Translations under genes and position numbers: made by a program
Notes under the pieces: generated by a model
Databases searched by the model: none
What the model saw: only the letters and a program-made list of their open reading frames with translations
Told to the model about the DNA's origin: nothing
Part shown: positions 1 to 8,214 of the stretch, piece after piece
How positions within the stretch are numbered: position 1 is the stretch's first letter
Layout: the number at the start of each line of letters is the position of its first letter
DNA from: Deltaproteobacteria bacterium
Lineage (GTDB): Bacteria; Desulfobacterota; Syntrophia; Syntrophales; Smithellaceae
Direction of reading: 5' to 3'
DNA length: 35,321 nucleotides
Assembly (NCBI GenBank): GCA_022703375.1
Contig: JAKLDS010000022.1
Location: 1-35,321, forward strand

Positions 1-380
1 GAAGACCAGCCCGCCAATAAAACGCCGTAAACACCCACGGAAGAAATAGCCATTAAATATAGAACGGCAACCGACAGGTCAGCGACAAGAATACCGCCGG
101 AAAAAGGAATAACGGCAAAACATAATGATGTTGCCGCCACCGCAATCATCGGCGCGGCAATAAAGTAAACCTTTTCGGCATGGTTAACCGTCATGTCGTC
201 TTTGAAAAGAAGCTTGATGCCGTCGGCAATCGGCTGAAATAGGCCAAAAGGTCCGACACGGTTGGGCCCCAGGCGAATCTGGAAAAATCCCAGGAATCTC
301 CTTTCCAGCAAAGTCGTATAAGCAATCGCGCTCATGATGGCCGCGAAAATAATTATTATCTTTAAAATCGTCAATTCCAC
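1..380 (-). CDS. nuoH: NADH-quinone oxidoreductase subunit H (partial, 5' end only)
   Basis: This is the N-terminal 126 residues of NuoH, the membrane subunit that forms much of the quinone chamber of complex I and joins the peripheral arm to the proton-pumping arm. The reading frame starts at a GTG at 378-380, one base after the nuoG stop, and runs open to the window edge. Visible family signatures are a first hydrophobic helix, then the conserved loop with ERRFLGFFQIRLGPNRVGP followed by a QPIADGIKLLFKDD segment, then two further hydrophobic stretches. The loop is diagnostic for NuoH. The gene is translationally coupled to nuoG, and the rest of the membrane arm (nuoI-N) presumably lies beyond the left edge. 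The missing C-terminus is a window effect, not a truncation. Confidence 0.95.
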   Translation of the reverse strand, partial: MELTILKIIIIFAAIMSAIAYTTLLERRFLGFFQIRLGPNRVGPFGLFQPIADGIKLLFKDDMTVNHAEKVYFIAAPMIAVAATSLCFAVIPFSGGILVADLSVAVLYLMAISSVGVYGVLLAGWS

Positions 381-381
381 T

Positions 382-2745
382 TTAGCTTTCACCTCCGGCT
401 AAACGAATATTTGCCGGAACAGCCGATACCTGCTCCGAAATCAGCCTGAGCCCTTCGGCGTTTCCCGGGATGTTTTCCACCAGAATATTTCCGGGGCGAA
501 CCTGCACAGACAGTTTTGCTATTCCTTTTGCTTCACCATAGGGAGTGCATATATGAACCGAAGCGTCATCGGCAATACCCGCTTTTTCACAGTCATCCGC
601 GTTCATCACGATTTTCAAGCTGCCTTTCAGTTTTTGCATTTCCGGGCTTTGCCGGGAAATGATGCCGTCTCCATAAATGGAGGGAACAGCAGTCATCATA
701 AAGGGAAATTGTTTTCTGTCATATTGCAACCTGGCAGGCGGCAGAAGCGCCGATGATATTATTTCATTTGCCGGGACATTCTTTACGACAGCGGAATTAT
801 TTTTCCAGAGGTTCTGTAGCTGGAATAAAATATCCGCGTCTGTCTTAACACCCGGCGGCGGCAGAAGCGCGGCCTTGATGATGTGTTCTTCTCCCCACAT
901 GTCAATTATCGAACCCGTTTTTTCCGGCAGGACGGCGGACGGCAAAACAGCGTGGGCGAACTTCGCGCTTCTTGTCAGGTAAGGGCTCTGGTGGATAATC
1001 AGTTCCAGTTTGCTAAATAATATTTCAATTTCCTGCGGATTTGCCGAATATTCCAGCGGGTCGTCTCCCAGGAGATATAAAGCCTTGATGTTCCCGTTTT
1101 TAATCTTCTGCAAAACATTTTCATTACCGCTGTCGTTGGACGCTTCTGCTTTCCTTGCCGTGAAGAATTCAGCACGGGTAACGGCGCCCCTGCTGTTGAC
1201 CGATGCGCCAAGCGGAATCACGGTTTTGACAAAATGATGCAGAATGGACGTAAGCCTGACCAATGCGGCGGACCCGCCGAATAATTGCGGAACGACAAGT
1301 AGGGTTATTTCCCTGCCGCTATGAATCAGGCTGACCAGTTTGGCAAAAGTGGCGGCAGGCACACCGAATTGGCTGATATCGCAGGACCCATCAGCGCTTT
1401 TCCCTTCGAGCGACTGGCAAAATTCCAGAAGAAATTTATCATAATATTCAGGATTAACGTAAATCGGCAAAGTGGCTTTTTCCCAGCAAAAATCCGGCCA
1501 GGGTGAAATAACGATAAGTTCGCGTTCTTCTTTTCTGATAAAGCTATTCAGCAGAGTCTTTAATACGGGGTGAAACTCGGCAGCGCCACCGCCCGCAACA
1601 ATTACAATATCACTTGCCTTTAAATCGGCAAGGCTTCCTATTTTGCAGGAAGCGCCGTGTGTTTCAAGAAGCCCGCTCAGGACTTGCCGGTATCCCGCGG
1701 CTGTCTGCGAACCGATCTTTTCGATTCCCAGTTCACTGCGCAGGAAAGCACGATAGGAAAGAGCTTCTTCCGTTGTCAGACAATCGGAGCTTAAAACGGC
1801 AATCGATTCCGGGCCGTATTTTTTACTGACATAAGCAAGTTTTTCAGCACAGTAAGACAAGGCGTCCGGCCAGCTCACATCTTTCCTTTGACCATCTGTA
1901 TTTATCTGCGGCTGAGTTGCCCGCGCTGATTTTTCATAAGCTCTCCAGCCAAAACGGCCGCGCGCGCAGAGATTGCCGATATTGCCATGATCCGACACCG
2001 GCGCCGTGACTCTCCTGATTTTACCATTTTGAATGTTGAGGTCAACTGAACAGGCCATTCCGCACTGCGAGCAGACTGCTTCCTGCTTCGCTAATTTCCA
2101 CACCCGCGTTGTGTTTTTAAATGTATTGTCAGTCAGTGCGCCTACCGGGCAGGTGGAAATACACTGGCCGCAAAAATCGCAATCCAGCGGCCTTTCACCG
2201 TCCGTGCCGATAATCGTTTTTATGCCGCGGTTGATAAAATCTATTTCATGACGCCCCTGCAGTTCAGCGCAAATACGCACACAGCGGCCGCAAAGGATAC
2301 AGCGGTTCATATCTCTCTCGATGAGGGAGGATTCTCTGTCCACTCTTTTATGACGAACTTCCAGTTTGTAAGGCGCGGCGGTAATACCATAGCGGATAAC
2401 AAGATCCTGCAGGACGCATTCTCCGGCTTTATCACAGACCGGGCAATCCAGCGGATGATTAATCAGAATAAGCTGAAGCTGTTTTTTTACGCTCTTGATA
2501 ATTTCCGGATTTTCCGTGATAATATCCATTCCTTCACGGGCCGGGGTAAAACAAGCAGGAATCAGTTTTGCCGGTTTTTTTCTTTCCGCGACCATACACA
2601 AACGGCAGGCGCCGTAAGGAGTCAGCCTTTCATCATGACAAAGCGTCGGAATAAATGCCCCGGCTTTTTTCGCCGCGGTCAGAATCGTGCTTCCTTTTTT
2701 AACTTCCACTTCTCTGTTGTTAATTTTTAATTTTATCATAGCCAT
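382..2745 (-). CDS. nuoG: NADH-quinone oxidoreductase subunit G
   Basis: 787-residue iron-sulfur subunit of the complex I electron-input arm. The order is an N-terminal plant-type [2Fe-2S] domain (CHDERLTPYGACRLC), the His/Cys-ligated cluster region (HPLDCPVCDKAGEC), two ferredoxin-type CxxCxxC motifs (CILCGRCVRIC and CDFCGQCISTCP), a further CSQCGMAC...C cluster site, and a large domain related to molybdopterin oxidoreductases. The N-terminal half also matches the iron-sulfur subunits of NAD-linked formate dehydrogenases and hydrogenases, but its position between nuoF and nuoH supports NuoG. The ATG overlaps the nuoF stop by one base (TGATG), so the two are translationally coupled. Confidence 0.95.
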   Translation of the reverse strand: MAMIKLKINNREVEVKKGSTILTAAKKAGAFIPTLCHDERLTPYGACRLCMVAERKKPAKLIPACFTPAREGMDIITENPEIIKSVKKQLQLILINHPLDCPVCDKAGECVLQDLVIRYGITAAPYKLEVRHKRVDRESSLIERDMNRCILCGRCVRICAELQGRHEIDFINRGIKTIIGTDGERPLDCDFCGQCISTCPVGALTDNTFKNTTRVWKLAKQEAVCSQCGMACSVDLNIQNGKIRRVTAPVSDHGNIGNLCARGRFGWRAYEKSARATQPQINTDGQRKDVSWPDALSYCAEKLAYVSKKYGPESIAVLSSDCLTTEEALSYRAFLRSELGIEKIGSQTAAGYRQVLSGLLETHGASCKIGSLADLKASDIVIVAGGGAAEFHPVLKTLLNSFIRKEERELIVISPWPDFCWEKATLPIYVNPEYYDKFLLEFCQSLEGKSADGSCDISQFGVPAATFAKLVSLIHSGREITLLVVPQLFGGSAALVRLTSILHHFVKTVIPLGASVNSRGAVTRAEFFTARKAEASNDSGNENVLQKIKNGNIKALYLLGDDPLEYSANPQEIEILFSKLELIIHQSPYLTRSAKFAHAVLPSAVLPEKTGSIIDMWGEEHIIKAALLPPPGVKTDADILFQLQNLWKNNSAVVKNVPANEIISSALLPPARLQYDRKQFPFMMTAVPSIYGDGIISRQSPEMQKLKGSLKIVMNADDCEKAGIADDASVHICTPYGEAKGIAKLSVQVRPGNILVENIPGNAEGLRLISEQVSAVPANIRLAGGES

Positions 2746-4532
2746 CAGTATATTGCTTCAAACTTGCATGCCCGGATACAGGATTTGCATTTCGTGCAGA
2801 TAATTTTATCAATGACCGGCATTTCCTTTTTCTGCCAGGAAATTGCGCCTGCCGGGCATACTTTGGCGCACAATCCGCATTTCTTACAATTGTCCGCGTT
2901 TATTTCAAAATGGATCAAATCGGTGCAAACCAGCGCCGGACAGCGTTTATCGTAGATATGCGCTTCATATTCATGCCGGAAATACCTCAATGTGCTTAAA
3001 ACGGGATTGGGCGCCGCCTGCCCCAGCCCGCAGTGCGACGTCTTCTGAATGTGGAGGGCAAGCGTTTCCAGTTCATGCAAATCTTCCGGCACTCCGTTAC
3101 CCATAATTATTTTTTCCAGAATACTCAGAATAACACTTAGGCCGGTCCGGCAGGGAACACATTTGCCGCAGGATTCATCCACTGAAAACTGCGTGAAAAA
3201 ACGCGCGACATCCACCATGCAATTAGTATCGTCCATAACGACCACACCGCCGGATCCCATCATGGAACCGACATTCTGCAGAGAATCAAATGTAATGGGA
3301 ATGTCCAGATGCTCCTCCGTTAAGCAGCCGCCGGAAGGCCCGCCCAGCTGCACAGCTTTGAATTTAGCATTGCCTTTTATTCCGCCGCCGATGTCAAAAA
3401 TCAGACTGCGAACCGTTATTCCCATCGGCACTTCCACCAATCCTACATTACGAACAGCGCCCGACATGGAGAATACTTTTGTGCCGGTGCTTTCCGGCGT
3501 TCCGAATGATTTGAACCAATCAGCGCCGCGCCTGATTATCTGCGGAATGTTGGCGAAAGTTTCCACATTGTTGAGACAGGTGGGTTTCTCCCAGAGACCT
3601 GCTTCCGCGGAACGGGGAGGCTTGATTCTGGGCATGCCGCGTTTGCCTTCAATCGAAAACATCAGCGCCGTAGATTCACCGCAGACAAAAGCGCCGGCTC
3701 CCGGATAAATACCGATATTGAAATTGAAACCCGATTTCATGATATTTCTACCCAGCAGGTTCTTTTTTACAGCATTGTCAATAGCAGTTTGCAGCATCTT
3801 AACGGCCAGCGGATATTCGGCGCGCACATAAATATAACCCTGCGGGGCGCCAATGGCATAACCGCAGATGGCCATCCCTTCGATAATGGCATGAGGATCT
3901 GATTCCATTAAGCTCCGATCCATGAAAGCGCCCGGATCTCCTTCATCACCGTTGCAAATGACATATTTGGGGTTAGTCTTATATCCCCTGGTTTCTTCCC
4001 ATTTGAGGCCGGTAGGAAATCCGGCGCCGCCGCGTCCTCGTAAACCGGAAGATTTTATTTCTTTGATGACATCTTCCGGTTCCAGCGCGGTGAGAACTTT
4101 ATAAAGGGCCATGTATCCGTCATGGGCTATGTACTCCTCGATGTTTTCCGCGTCTATATGACCGCGGTTGCGCATCACCACCAACTCCTGTTTGCTGAAA
4201 AATCCCATCTGTTCAATGGGAGGAATCTCCGCATCCCCGCGCAGCGAAATGGAAGGACGATGAGGAGAGTGATAAAGCGCGGCAATATTTGCTATTAGCC
4301 ATGCTGTAAAATTATGTCCGGGATTTACCTGAGCAACGCGTCCGGAAGGCAGCAGCATAATTGACGGACCCTCCTGGCAGGAAATCAGACAATCCGTTTC
4401 CACCAGTTCGACTTTATCGGCCAGCGACAGCTGGTACAGCGCCTTCATCAGCATTGTCCTAACATCAATATCACGCCGGTATGGACATTGCCGGTTGGTG
4501 CAGTAGACTATTTTGGTAATATTGGATATCAA
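2745..4532 (-). CDS. nuoF: NADH-quinone oxidoreductase subunit F, extended (HndC/HydB-like)
   Basis: 595-residue FMN- and NADH-binding subunit, about 150 residues longer than a minimal NuoF. Residues 1 to about 100 form an extra thioredoxin-like [2Fe-2S] domain with Cys11, Cys16, Cys48 and Cys52. The core carries the glycine-rich FMN/NADH loops (GLRGRGGAGFPTGLKWE and GAGAFVCGESTA) and the N3 [4Fe-4S] ligands (ESCGKCVPCRTG plus a later Cys). The C-terminus adds two [4Fe-4S] motifs (CKKCGLCAKVCP and CTKCKSCIRAC). This architecture is known from flavin subunits of NAD(P)-linked and electron-bifurcating [FeFe]-hydrogenases as well as from some bacterial complex I operons. Genomic position inside nuo genes decides the name; a ferredoxin-linked role is inference. 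Confidence 0.93.
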   Translation of the reverse strand: MISNITKIVYCTNRQCPYRRDIDVRTMLMKALYQLSLADKVELVETDCLISCQEGPSIMLLPSGRVAQVNPGHNFTAWLIANIAALYHSPHRPSISLRGDAEIPPIEQMGFFSKQELVVMRNRGHIDAENIEEYIAHDGYMALYKVLTALEPEDVIKEIKSSGLRGRGGAGFPTGLKWEETRGYKTNPKYVICNGDEGDPGAFMDRSLMESDPHAIIEGMAICGYAIGAPQGYIYVRAEYPLAVKMLQTAIDNAVKKNLLGRNIMKSGFNFNIGIYPGAGAFVCGESTALMFSIEGKRGMPRIKPPRSAEAGLWEKPTCLNNVETFANIPQIIRRGADWFKSFGTPESTGTKVFSMSGAVRNVGLVEVPMGITVRSLIFDIGGGIKGNAKFKAVQLGGPSGGCLTEEHLDIPITFDSLQNVGSMMGSGGVVVMDDTNCMVDVARFFTQFSVDESCGKCVPCRTGLSVILSILEKIIMGNGVPEDLHELETLALHIQKTSHCGLGQAAPNPVLSTLRYFRHEYEAHIYDKRCPALVCTDLIHFEINADNCKKCGLCAKVCPAGAISWQKKEMPVIDKIICTKCKSCIRACKFEAIY

Positions 4533-4533
4533 T

Positions 4534-4926
4534 TTACTTTCCTGTCAGCCTGTGCTGCGGTTTTTCCAGTCCCTGGCTCATGGCGTAATCAGCTTTCACA
4601 TGGCCGCCTAAAACGTGGCTGTAAAATATTTCCAGTGCTTTCTTCGCGTCCAGTTTTCCATACTTTACGGAGGGTTTTCCGGGAACATGGACGGTAATCA
4701 TCGGTTCCATGCTGCAAAATCCGGCACAGCCGGTGCTTCTTATTTTGATATTTTTTGCTTCGAGCTTTTCCATTTCCTTTTCAATAGCGTCAAAAATCTT
4801 CTGAGAGCCGGCAGCGATGCCGCATGTTCCCATATGAACATCAACGGTAACAAAACCGCTTTTGGCTTCGCTTTTAACTCTATCCACATACTGTTTTTTA
4901 ATTTTTATCAGATCCTGACCGGTCAT
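4534..4926 (-). CDS. Thioredoxin-like [2Fe-2S] ferredoxin, HndB-like accessory subunit
   Basis: 130-residue small iron-sulfur protein between nuoE and nuoF. The ATG at 4924-4926 begins MTGQDLIKIKK; a longer open frame to 5067 exists but would run deep inside nuoE and encodes a sequence unlike the family. Conserved motifs are GTCGIAAGS near the middle and GCAGFCSMEPM about 40 residues later, the signature of the HndB subunit of the NADP-reducing hydrogenase of Desulfovibrio and of related ferredoxins in bifurcating enzymes. Three cysteines are in these motifs, so the fourth cluster ligand is unclear. It overlaps the end of nuoE by 29 bases and sits one base from nuoF, so it is certainly co-translated. 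It probably adds an electron relay next to NuoF. Confidence 0.88.
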   Translation of the reverse strand: MTGQDLIKIKKQYVDRVKSEAKSGFVTVDVHMGTCGIAAGSQKIFDAIEKEMEKLEAKNIKIRSTGCAGFCSMEPMITVHVPGKPSVKYGKLDAKKALEIFYSHVLGGHVKADYAMSQGLEKPQHRLTGK

Positions 4927-5419
4927 GAAAATTCTCCTTATATTGTTTAAAAATATCTTCGGGCTTATCGGGATCAACCAGACCGAAAGCCTCTTCGCCG
5001 ATGATAACCAAAGGCGCAAGCCCGCACACACCGGGACAGAGAACCTCTTCCACCGAGTATTCGCCATCGGGTGTTACTTCACCTTCTTTTATTCCCAGAT
5101 ATTCCCTCGTTTTTTTCAAAATTTGACCGGAGCCTTTCATGTAGCAGGCGGTTCCCGTACAAACCTTGACGACATTTTTGCCTTTGGGAGTAGTGGAAAA
5201 ATAAGAATAGAAAGTAACAACACCGTAAACCTGACTCGGTGGCAGCATCATCTTCCCCGCAATATATCTTTGCAAACTTAGCGGCAGATAGCCGCAGACA
5301 TCCTGAATTTTTTCCAGAACGATCAGCAGCGAACCTTTTATTTCCTTATGCTGCTCTATGATCGCATCGGTTTTTTGCAGTTGTTCTTCCGTAAATATTT
5401 TTTTCAGATCCTTATTCAT
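4898..5419 (-). CDS. nuoE: NADH-quinone oxidoreductase subunit E
   Basis: 173-residue thioredoxin-fold [2Fe-2S] subunit (24 kDa type) that carries cluster N1a next to the NuoF flavin. The four ligands are visible as CTGTAC in the middle and CPGVCG about 40 residues later. The N-terminal helical domain with GYLPLSLQRYIA is also typical. A GGGAG ribosome site lies about nine bases before the ATG at 5417-5419. The C-terminus runs 29 bases into the HndB-like gene in another frame, and nuoD ends 18 bases upstream. The same family supplies the HndA/HydC subunits of bifurcating hydrogenases, which matters here because the next two genes also resemble those enzymes. Confidence 0.95.
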   Translation of the reverse strand: MNKDLKKIFTEEQLQKTDAIIEQHKEIKGSLLIVLEKIQDVCGYLPLSLQRYIAGKMMLPPSQVYGVVTFYSYFSTTPKGKNVVKVCTGTACYMKGSGQILKKTREYLGIKEGEVTPDGEYSVEEVLCPGVCGLAPLVIIGEEAFGLVDPDKPEDIFKQYKENFHDRSGSDKN

Positions 5420-5437
5420 TATTATTTTCTCCCAATA

Positions 5438-6616
5438 TCAGCGATCCACTTCCGCAAGAACTATATCGATGGAACCGATAATGCCCACCACATCGGAAAG
5501 CATCCGTCCTTGCGTCATTCGCGCCAACCCCTGTAAATTGACAAAAGACGGCGGCCTGACTTTGAGCCTAAGCGGCATTACACTGCCATTACTGACGATA
5601 TAAAAGCCCAGCTCGCCGCGCGGTGCTTCGATGCTGTGGTAAACTTCACCAGTGGGCGCTTTGATTCCTTCCATCACCAGATTAAAATGGCGAATAAGTG
5701 ACGCAATGTCTTTTTTTGTATCGCTTTTCGGCGGAAAAATCGCCGGCGAATTGAAATCCGCCCATAAACCCTCCGGCAATCCTTCAACAGCCTGTTTAAT
5801 GATCTTCGCGCTTTCCCTCATTTCCTTTATGCGCACCAGATAGCGGTCAAACACGTCACCCGCACTGCCCTGCGGCACGGCAAAATCAAAATCAGCGTAA
5901 GATGAATAAGGCTCTGATTTACGGATATCCCAATTAATTCCCGCCGCCCGGACAAGCGGCCCTGATAATCCCAGGTCAAGATATTCTTCCTGCGGCAGGA
6001 CACCAATGCCTTTAGTGCGGGACAGCCAGATGGGATTTTCCGAAAGCAGTGTTTCATATTCATCAACCCGCGAGGCGAATTCACTGACGAAGGAACTGAC
6101 TTTTTGCGGAAACTCGCGGTTAATATCGGATGCCAGGCCGCCAATTCTCATAAAAGACGGCGTCAGGCGGGAACCCGCCACAGCATCAAATATATCAAGA
6201 ATCTGCTCTCTTTCGCGCAGACAGTAAAAAAGCGGCGTCATCGCGCCCAAATCATGCGCATGCGTTCCCAGCCAGAATAAATGGCTGGCAATGCGCTGCA
6301 GTTCTGCCAGAATTACCCGGACATATTGCGCGCGTTTCGGCGCTTCAATTCCCAGCAGTTTTTCAATCGTCAGTACATAGGCAAGGTTATTGCTCATAGC
6401 CGCCAGATAATCGAGGCGGTCGGTTAAAACAATAATTTGATGATAAGTGCGGCTTTCAGACAGCTTTTCGATGCCGCGGTGCAGAAAGCCGATATCCGGA
6501 CGGGCATTGACGACAAATTCACCGTCCAGCTCCAGCACAACGCGCAAAACGCCGTGCGTGCTGGGATGCTGAGGCCCTAAATTGATAATGGTTGTTGTTC
6601 TGTCGCCGGCGTTCAC
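5438..6616 (-). CDS. nuoD: NADH-quinone oxidoreductase subunit D
   Basis: 392-residue 49-kDa-type subunit that together with NuoB forms the quinone-reducing site. The N-terminal NLGPQHPSTHGVLR motif, the GFLHRGIEKL segment and the C-terminal SDVVGIIGSIDIVLAEVDR end are classic for NuoD. It is related to the large subunit of [NiFe]-hydrogenases but lacks the Ni-binding CxxC pairs, as all NuoD do. It is a separate gene, not fused to NuoC. Its ATG overlaps the nuoC stop by four bases, so translation is coupled. Confidence 0.97.
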   Translation of the reverse strand: MNAGDRTTTIINLGPQHPSTHGVLRVVLELDGEFVVNARPDIGFLHRGIEKLSESRTYHQIIVLTDRLDYLAAMSNNLAYVLTIEKLLGIEAPKRAQYVRVILAELQRIASHLFWLGTHAHDLGAMTPLFYCLREREQILDIFDAVAGSRLTPSFMRIGGLASDINREFPQKVSSFVSEFASRVDEYETLLSENPIWLSRTKGIGVLPQEEYLDLGLSGPLVRAAGINWDIRKSEPYSSYADFDFAVPQGSAGDVFDRYLVRIKEMRESAKIIKQAVEGLPEGLWADFNSPAIFPPKSDTKKDIASLIRHFNLVMEGIKAPTGEVYHSIEAPRGELGFYIVSNGSVMPLRLKVRPPSFVNLQGLARMTQGRMLSDVVGIIGSIDIVLAEVDR

Positions 6617-7056
6617 TGCTTTCCCTCCAGCGGATAGTCTTTGCGCAGAGGATGACCTGAAAAATCATCCGGCAGAAGAATGCGGCGTAAATCAGGATGA
6701 TTGGCAAAACGAATGCCCAGCAAATCAAAACACTCCCTTTCGTGCCAGTCGGCGGCCGCCCAGATGGCAGTTACCGAATCAACGTCAGCGCACTCTTCGT
6801 TGAGAAAAACTTTAACACGCAAGCGATGGTTCCGGGGGAAGGAATAAAGGTGATAAACAACGCAAAAACGGGGAGTCTGCGGCCAGTAATCAACACCGCA
6901 TAAATCTGAAAGGTAATTGAAAAAAAGCTGATCCTTCAAAATACGGCAAACAGGCAGGATGTCTTTTTTATCAACATAAATCGTTAACTCACCGCGAAAC
7001 TCATCAGCATCAGTCATTAAATCGCCTAATTTTTCCCGAAGGAGAGCCAGCTTCAT
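6613..7056 (-). CDS. nuoC: NADH-quinone oxidoreductase subunit C
   Basis: 147-residue 30-kDa-type subunit, a scaffold of the connecting module without cofactors. The family signature is the [38 protein letters not shown] region near the C-terminus, of which [12 protein letters not shown] and [11 protein letters not shown] are clear. It overlaps nuoB and nuoD by four bases at each end. At 147 residues it is slightly shorter than many NuoC, but all the conserved C-terminal block is present. Confidence 0.95.
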   Translation of the reverse strand: MKLALLREKLGDLMTDADEFRGELTIYVDKKDILPVCRILKDQLFFNYLSDLCGVDYWPQTPRFCVVYHLYSFPRNHRLRVKVFLNEECADVDSVTAIWAAADWHERECFDLLGIRFANHPDLRRILLPDDFSGHPLRKDYPLEGKQ

Positions 7057-7526
7057 TTGCCCCTCCCCTGTCCGACTAAATTCTGCAGCTTTATCAGTCC
7101 ATCCAGCAATGCTTCCGGCCTTACCGGACAGCCGGGAATATAAATGTCAACAGGCACAATTTTATCGGCTCCCTGCACCACGGCGTAAGTGTTGAATAAA
7201 CCACCGGAACATGCGCAGGCACCCATTGCTATAACCCATTTTGGTTCAGGCATCTGTTCATAAAGCCGCCGCACGGCCGGCGCCATTTTTTTCGTTATGG
7301 TGCCGGCAACAATCATCACATCAGCCTGCCTGGGTGATGCGCGAAATATTTCCATGCCGAAGCGGGAAATATCATAGCGGGCGGCGGCAGCGGAAATCAT
7401 TTCAATCGCGCAGCAGGCCAGGCCAAAAGTCATGGGCCAGAGAGAATTTTTCTGCGCCCATCTGATTAAAGGATCAATTTTTGCGAGCAGCACGGGTAAT
7501 TCATTATGAGAAGTTTTTATTCCCAT
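7053..7526 (-). CDS. nuoB: NADH-quinone oxidoreductase subunit B
   Basis: 157-residue subunit that binds cluster N2, the last [4Fe-4S] cluster before quinone. The adjacent cysteines (GLACCAIEM), the GACACSGG motif and the [13 protein letters not shown] motif supply the ligands and are all present. It is related to the small subunit of [NiFe]-hydrogenases. The start overlaps the end of nuoA by ten bases. Nothing is unusual in sequence or length. Confidence 0.97.
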   Translation of the reverse strand: MGIKTSHNELPVLLAKIDPLIRWAQKNSLWPMTFGLACCAIEMISAAAARYDISRFGMEIFRASPRQADVMIVAGTITKKMAPAVRRLYEQMPEPKWVIAMGACACSGGLFNTYAVVQGADKIVPVDIYIPGCPVRPEALLDGLIKLQNLVGQGRGK

Positions 7527-7870
7527 TGCAAATCTCCCTTATGCCAGGCGTAAAGAAGTGGAATAAATAATATTGCAATAAAAACAATTATTTCGATCAG
7601 GCCGAAAACCCCTGTTTGTTCGGCCGAAACCGCCCACAAATAAATAAAGATGGTTTCCACATCGAAAATAACAAAGATAAGCGCTATCTTATAAAATTTG
7701 ACAGAGACAAGCCCCTGCTCCTGCTCGATAGGATCCATCCCGCATTCGTAAGGCACCGATTTTTCAGGTGTCATTGGCTTTCTGCCAATAAAATACGAAA
7801 GTAAAGGCACACCGATGGCTACACAGAAAACGAGGACGGCAAAGATTATCAAGGCTAATGTAGTTGTCAT
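7517..7870 (-). CDS. nuoA: NADH-quinone oxidoreductase subunit A
   Basis: 117-residue membrane subunit with three hydrophobic helices and the conserved loop YECGMDP between the first and second, then [22 protein letters not shown]. It is the first gene of the operon. The nearest purine-rich stretch (AGGAG) lies about 15 bases before the ATG, a long spacing, and an in-frame TGA prevents an upstream start, so initiation may be weak or use another element. A sigma-54 promoter candidate lies about 50 bases upstream (see 7922-7937). Confidence 0.95.
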   Translation of the reverse strand: MTTTLALIIFAVLVFCVAIGVPLLSYFIGRKPMTPEKSVPYECGMDPIEQEQGLVSVKFYKIALIFVIFDVETIFIYLWAVSAEQTGVFGLIEIIVFIAILFIPLLYAWHKGDLQWE

Positions 7871-7921
7871 TAAATTGATTCAAATCTCCTAAACTCTGCA
7901 AAATGCTGTTTTTGTTATTAG

Positions 7922-7937
7922 GCAAAATGAATGCCGA
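7922..7937 (-). promoter_or_regulatory. Candidate sigma-54 (-24/-12) promoter for the nuo operon
   Basis: Read on the minus strand the sequence is TCGGCATTCATTTTGC, with the invariant GG (7934-7935) and GC (7922-7923) separated by exactly ten bases. GGCA and TTGC match the -24 and -12 consensus cores. Transcription would start near 7911, about 40 bases before the nuoA ATG. It was the only GG-N10-GC arrangement I found facing nuoA in 7871-8060. The divergent neighbour encodes a sigma-54 activator. The match and spacing are seen; activity is inferred. Confidence 0.5.
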
Positions 7938-8067
7938 CAAACAGAGAAAAACCATCATAATATCATTTATGGCGATTAAGTAATTAATATTATAGCAATA
8001 TATATTTATTGCCGTTTATTATGATAGCAATTATTCCCTTTCCCGAAACTATTTTCTCTTATTTTTA

Positions 8068-8081
8068 TTTCAAAATGAAAT
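8068..8081. promoter_or_regulatory. Dyad operator/enhancer candidate, copy 1
   Basis: TTTCAAAATGAAAT contains the dyad TTTCA-N3-TGAAA. Its reverse complement recurs at 8169-8182. It lies about 160 bases upstream of the predicted nuo transcription start, within the usual reach of sigma-54 activators. Confidence 0.5.
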
Positions 8082-8160
8082 CATTAATGTTATTCTGAAA
8101 ATAAAAATATTATTTCAATTAAATCAAAATTATTTGTTGCTAAAGAAGCTTTTGATGATT

Positions 8161-8182
8161 AAAATGAAATTTCATTTTGAAA
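8161..8182. promoter_or_regulatory. Dyad operator/enhancer candidate, copy 2, with 18-bp palindrome
   Basis: Positions 8161-8178 read AAAATGAAATTTCATTTT, a perfect 18-bp palindrome. It overlaps a second TTTCA-N3-TGAAA dyad at 8170-8182, which is the exact reverse complement of the copy at 8068-8080. The site is about 20 bases before the ribosome site of the divergent activator gene, so it could mediate both autoregulation and remote activation of nuo. Confidence 0.5.
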
Positions 8183-8214
8183 AGCAGCTATTTCCTGGAT
8201 AGGATAAAACTATT

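Larger units (their letters stand above)
7871..8214. other. Divergent intergenic region between nuoA and the sigma-54 activator gene
   Basis: 344 very AT-rich bases without a gene. It holds the sigma-54 promoter candidate and the two dyads listed separately, plus isolated half-sites TGAAA at 8096-8100 and TTTCA at 8113-8117. I could not identify a clear sigma-70 promoter for the activator gene. Confidence 0.6.

Noticed and set aside
4927-5067. Longer version of the HndB-like protein
   Set aside because: It would overlap nuoE by 170 bases with sequence unlike the family; the ATG at 4926 gives the normal start.
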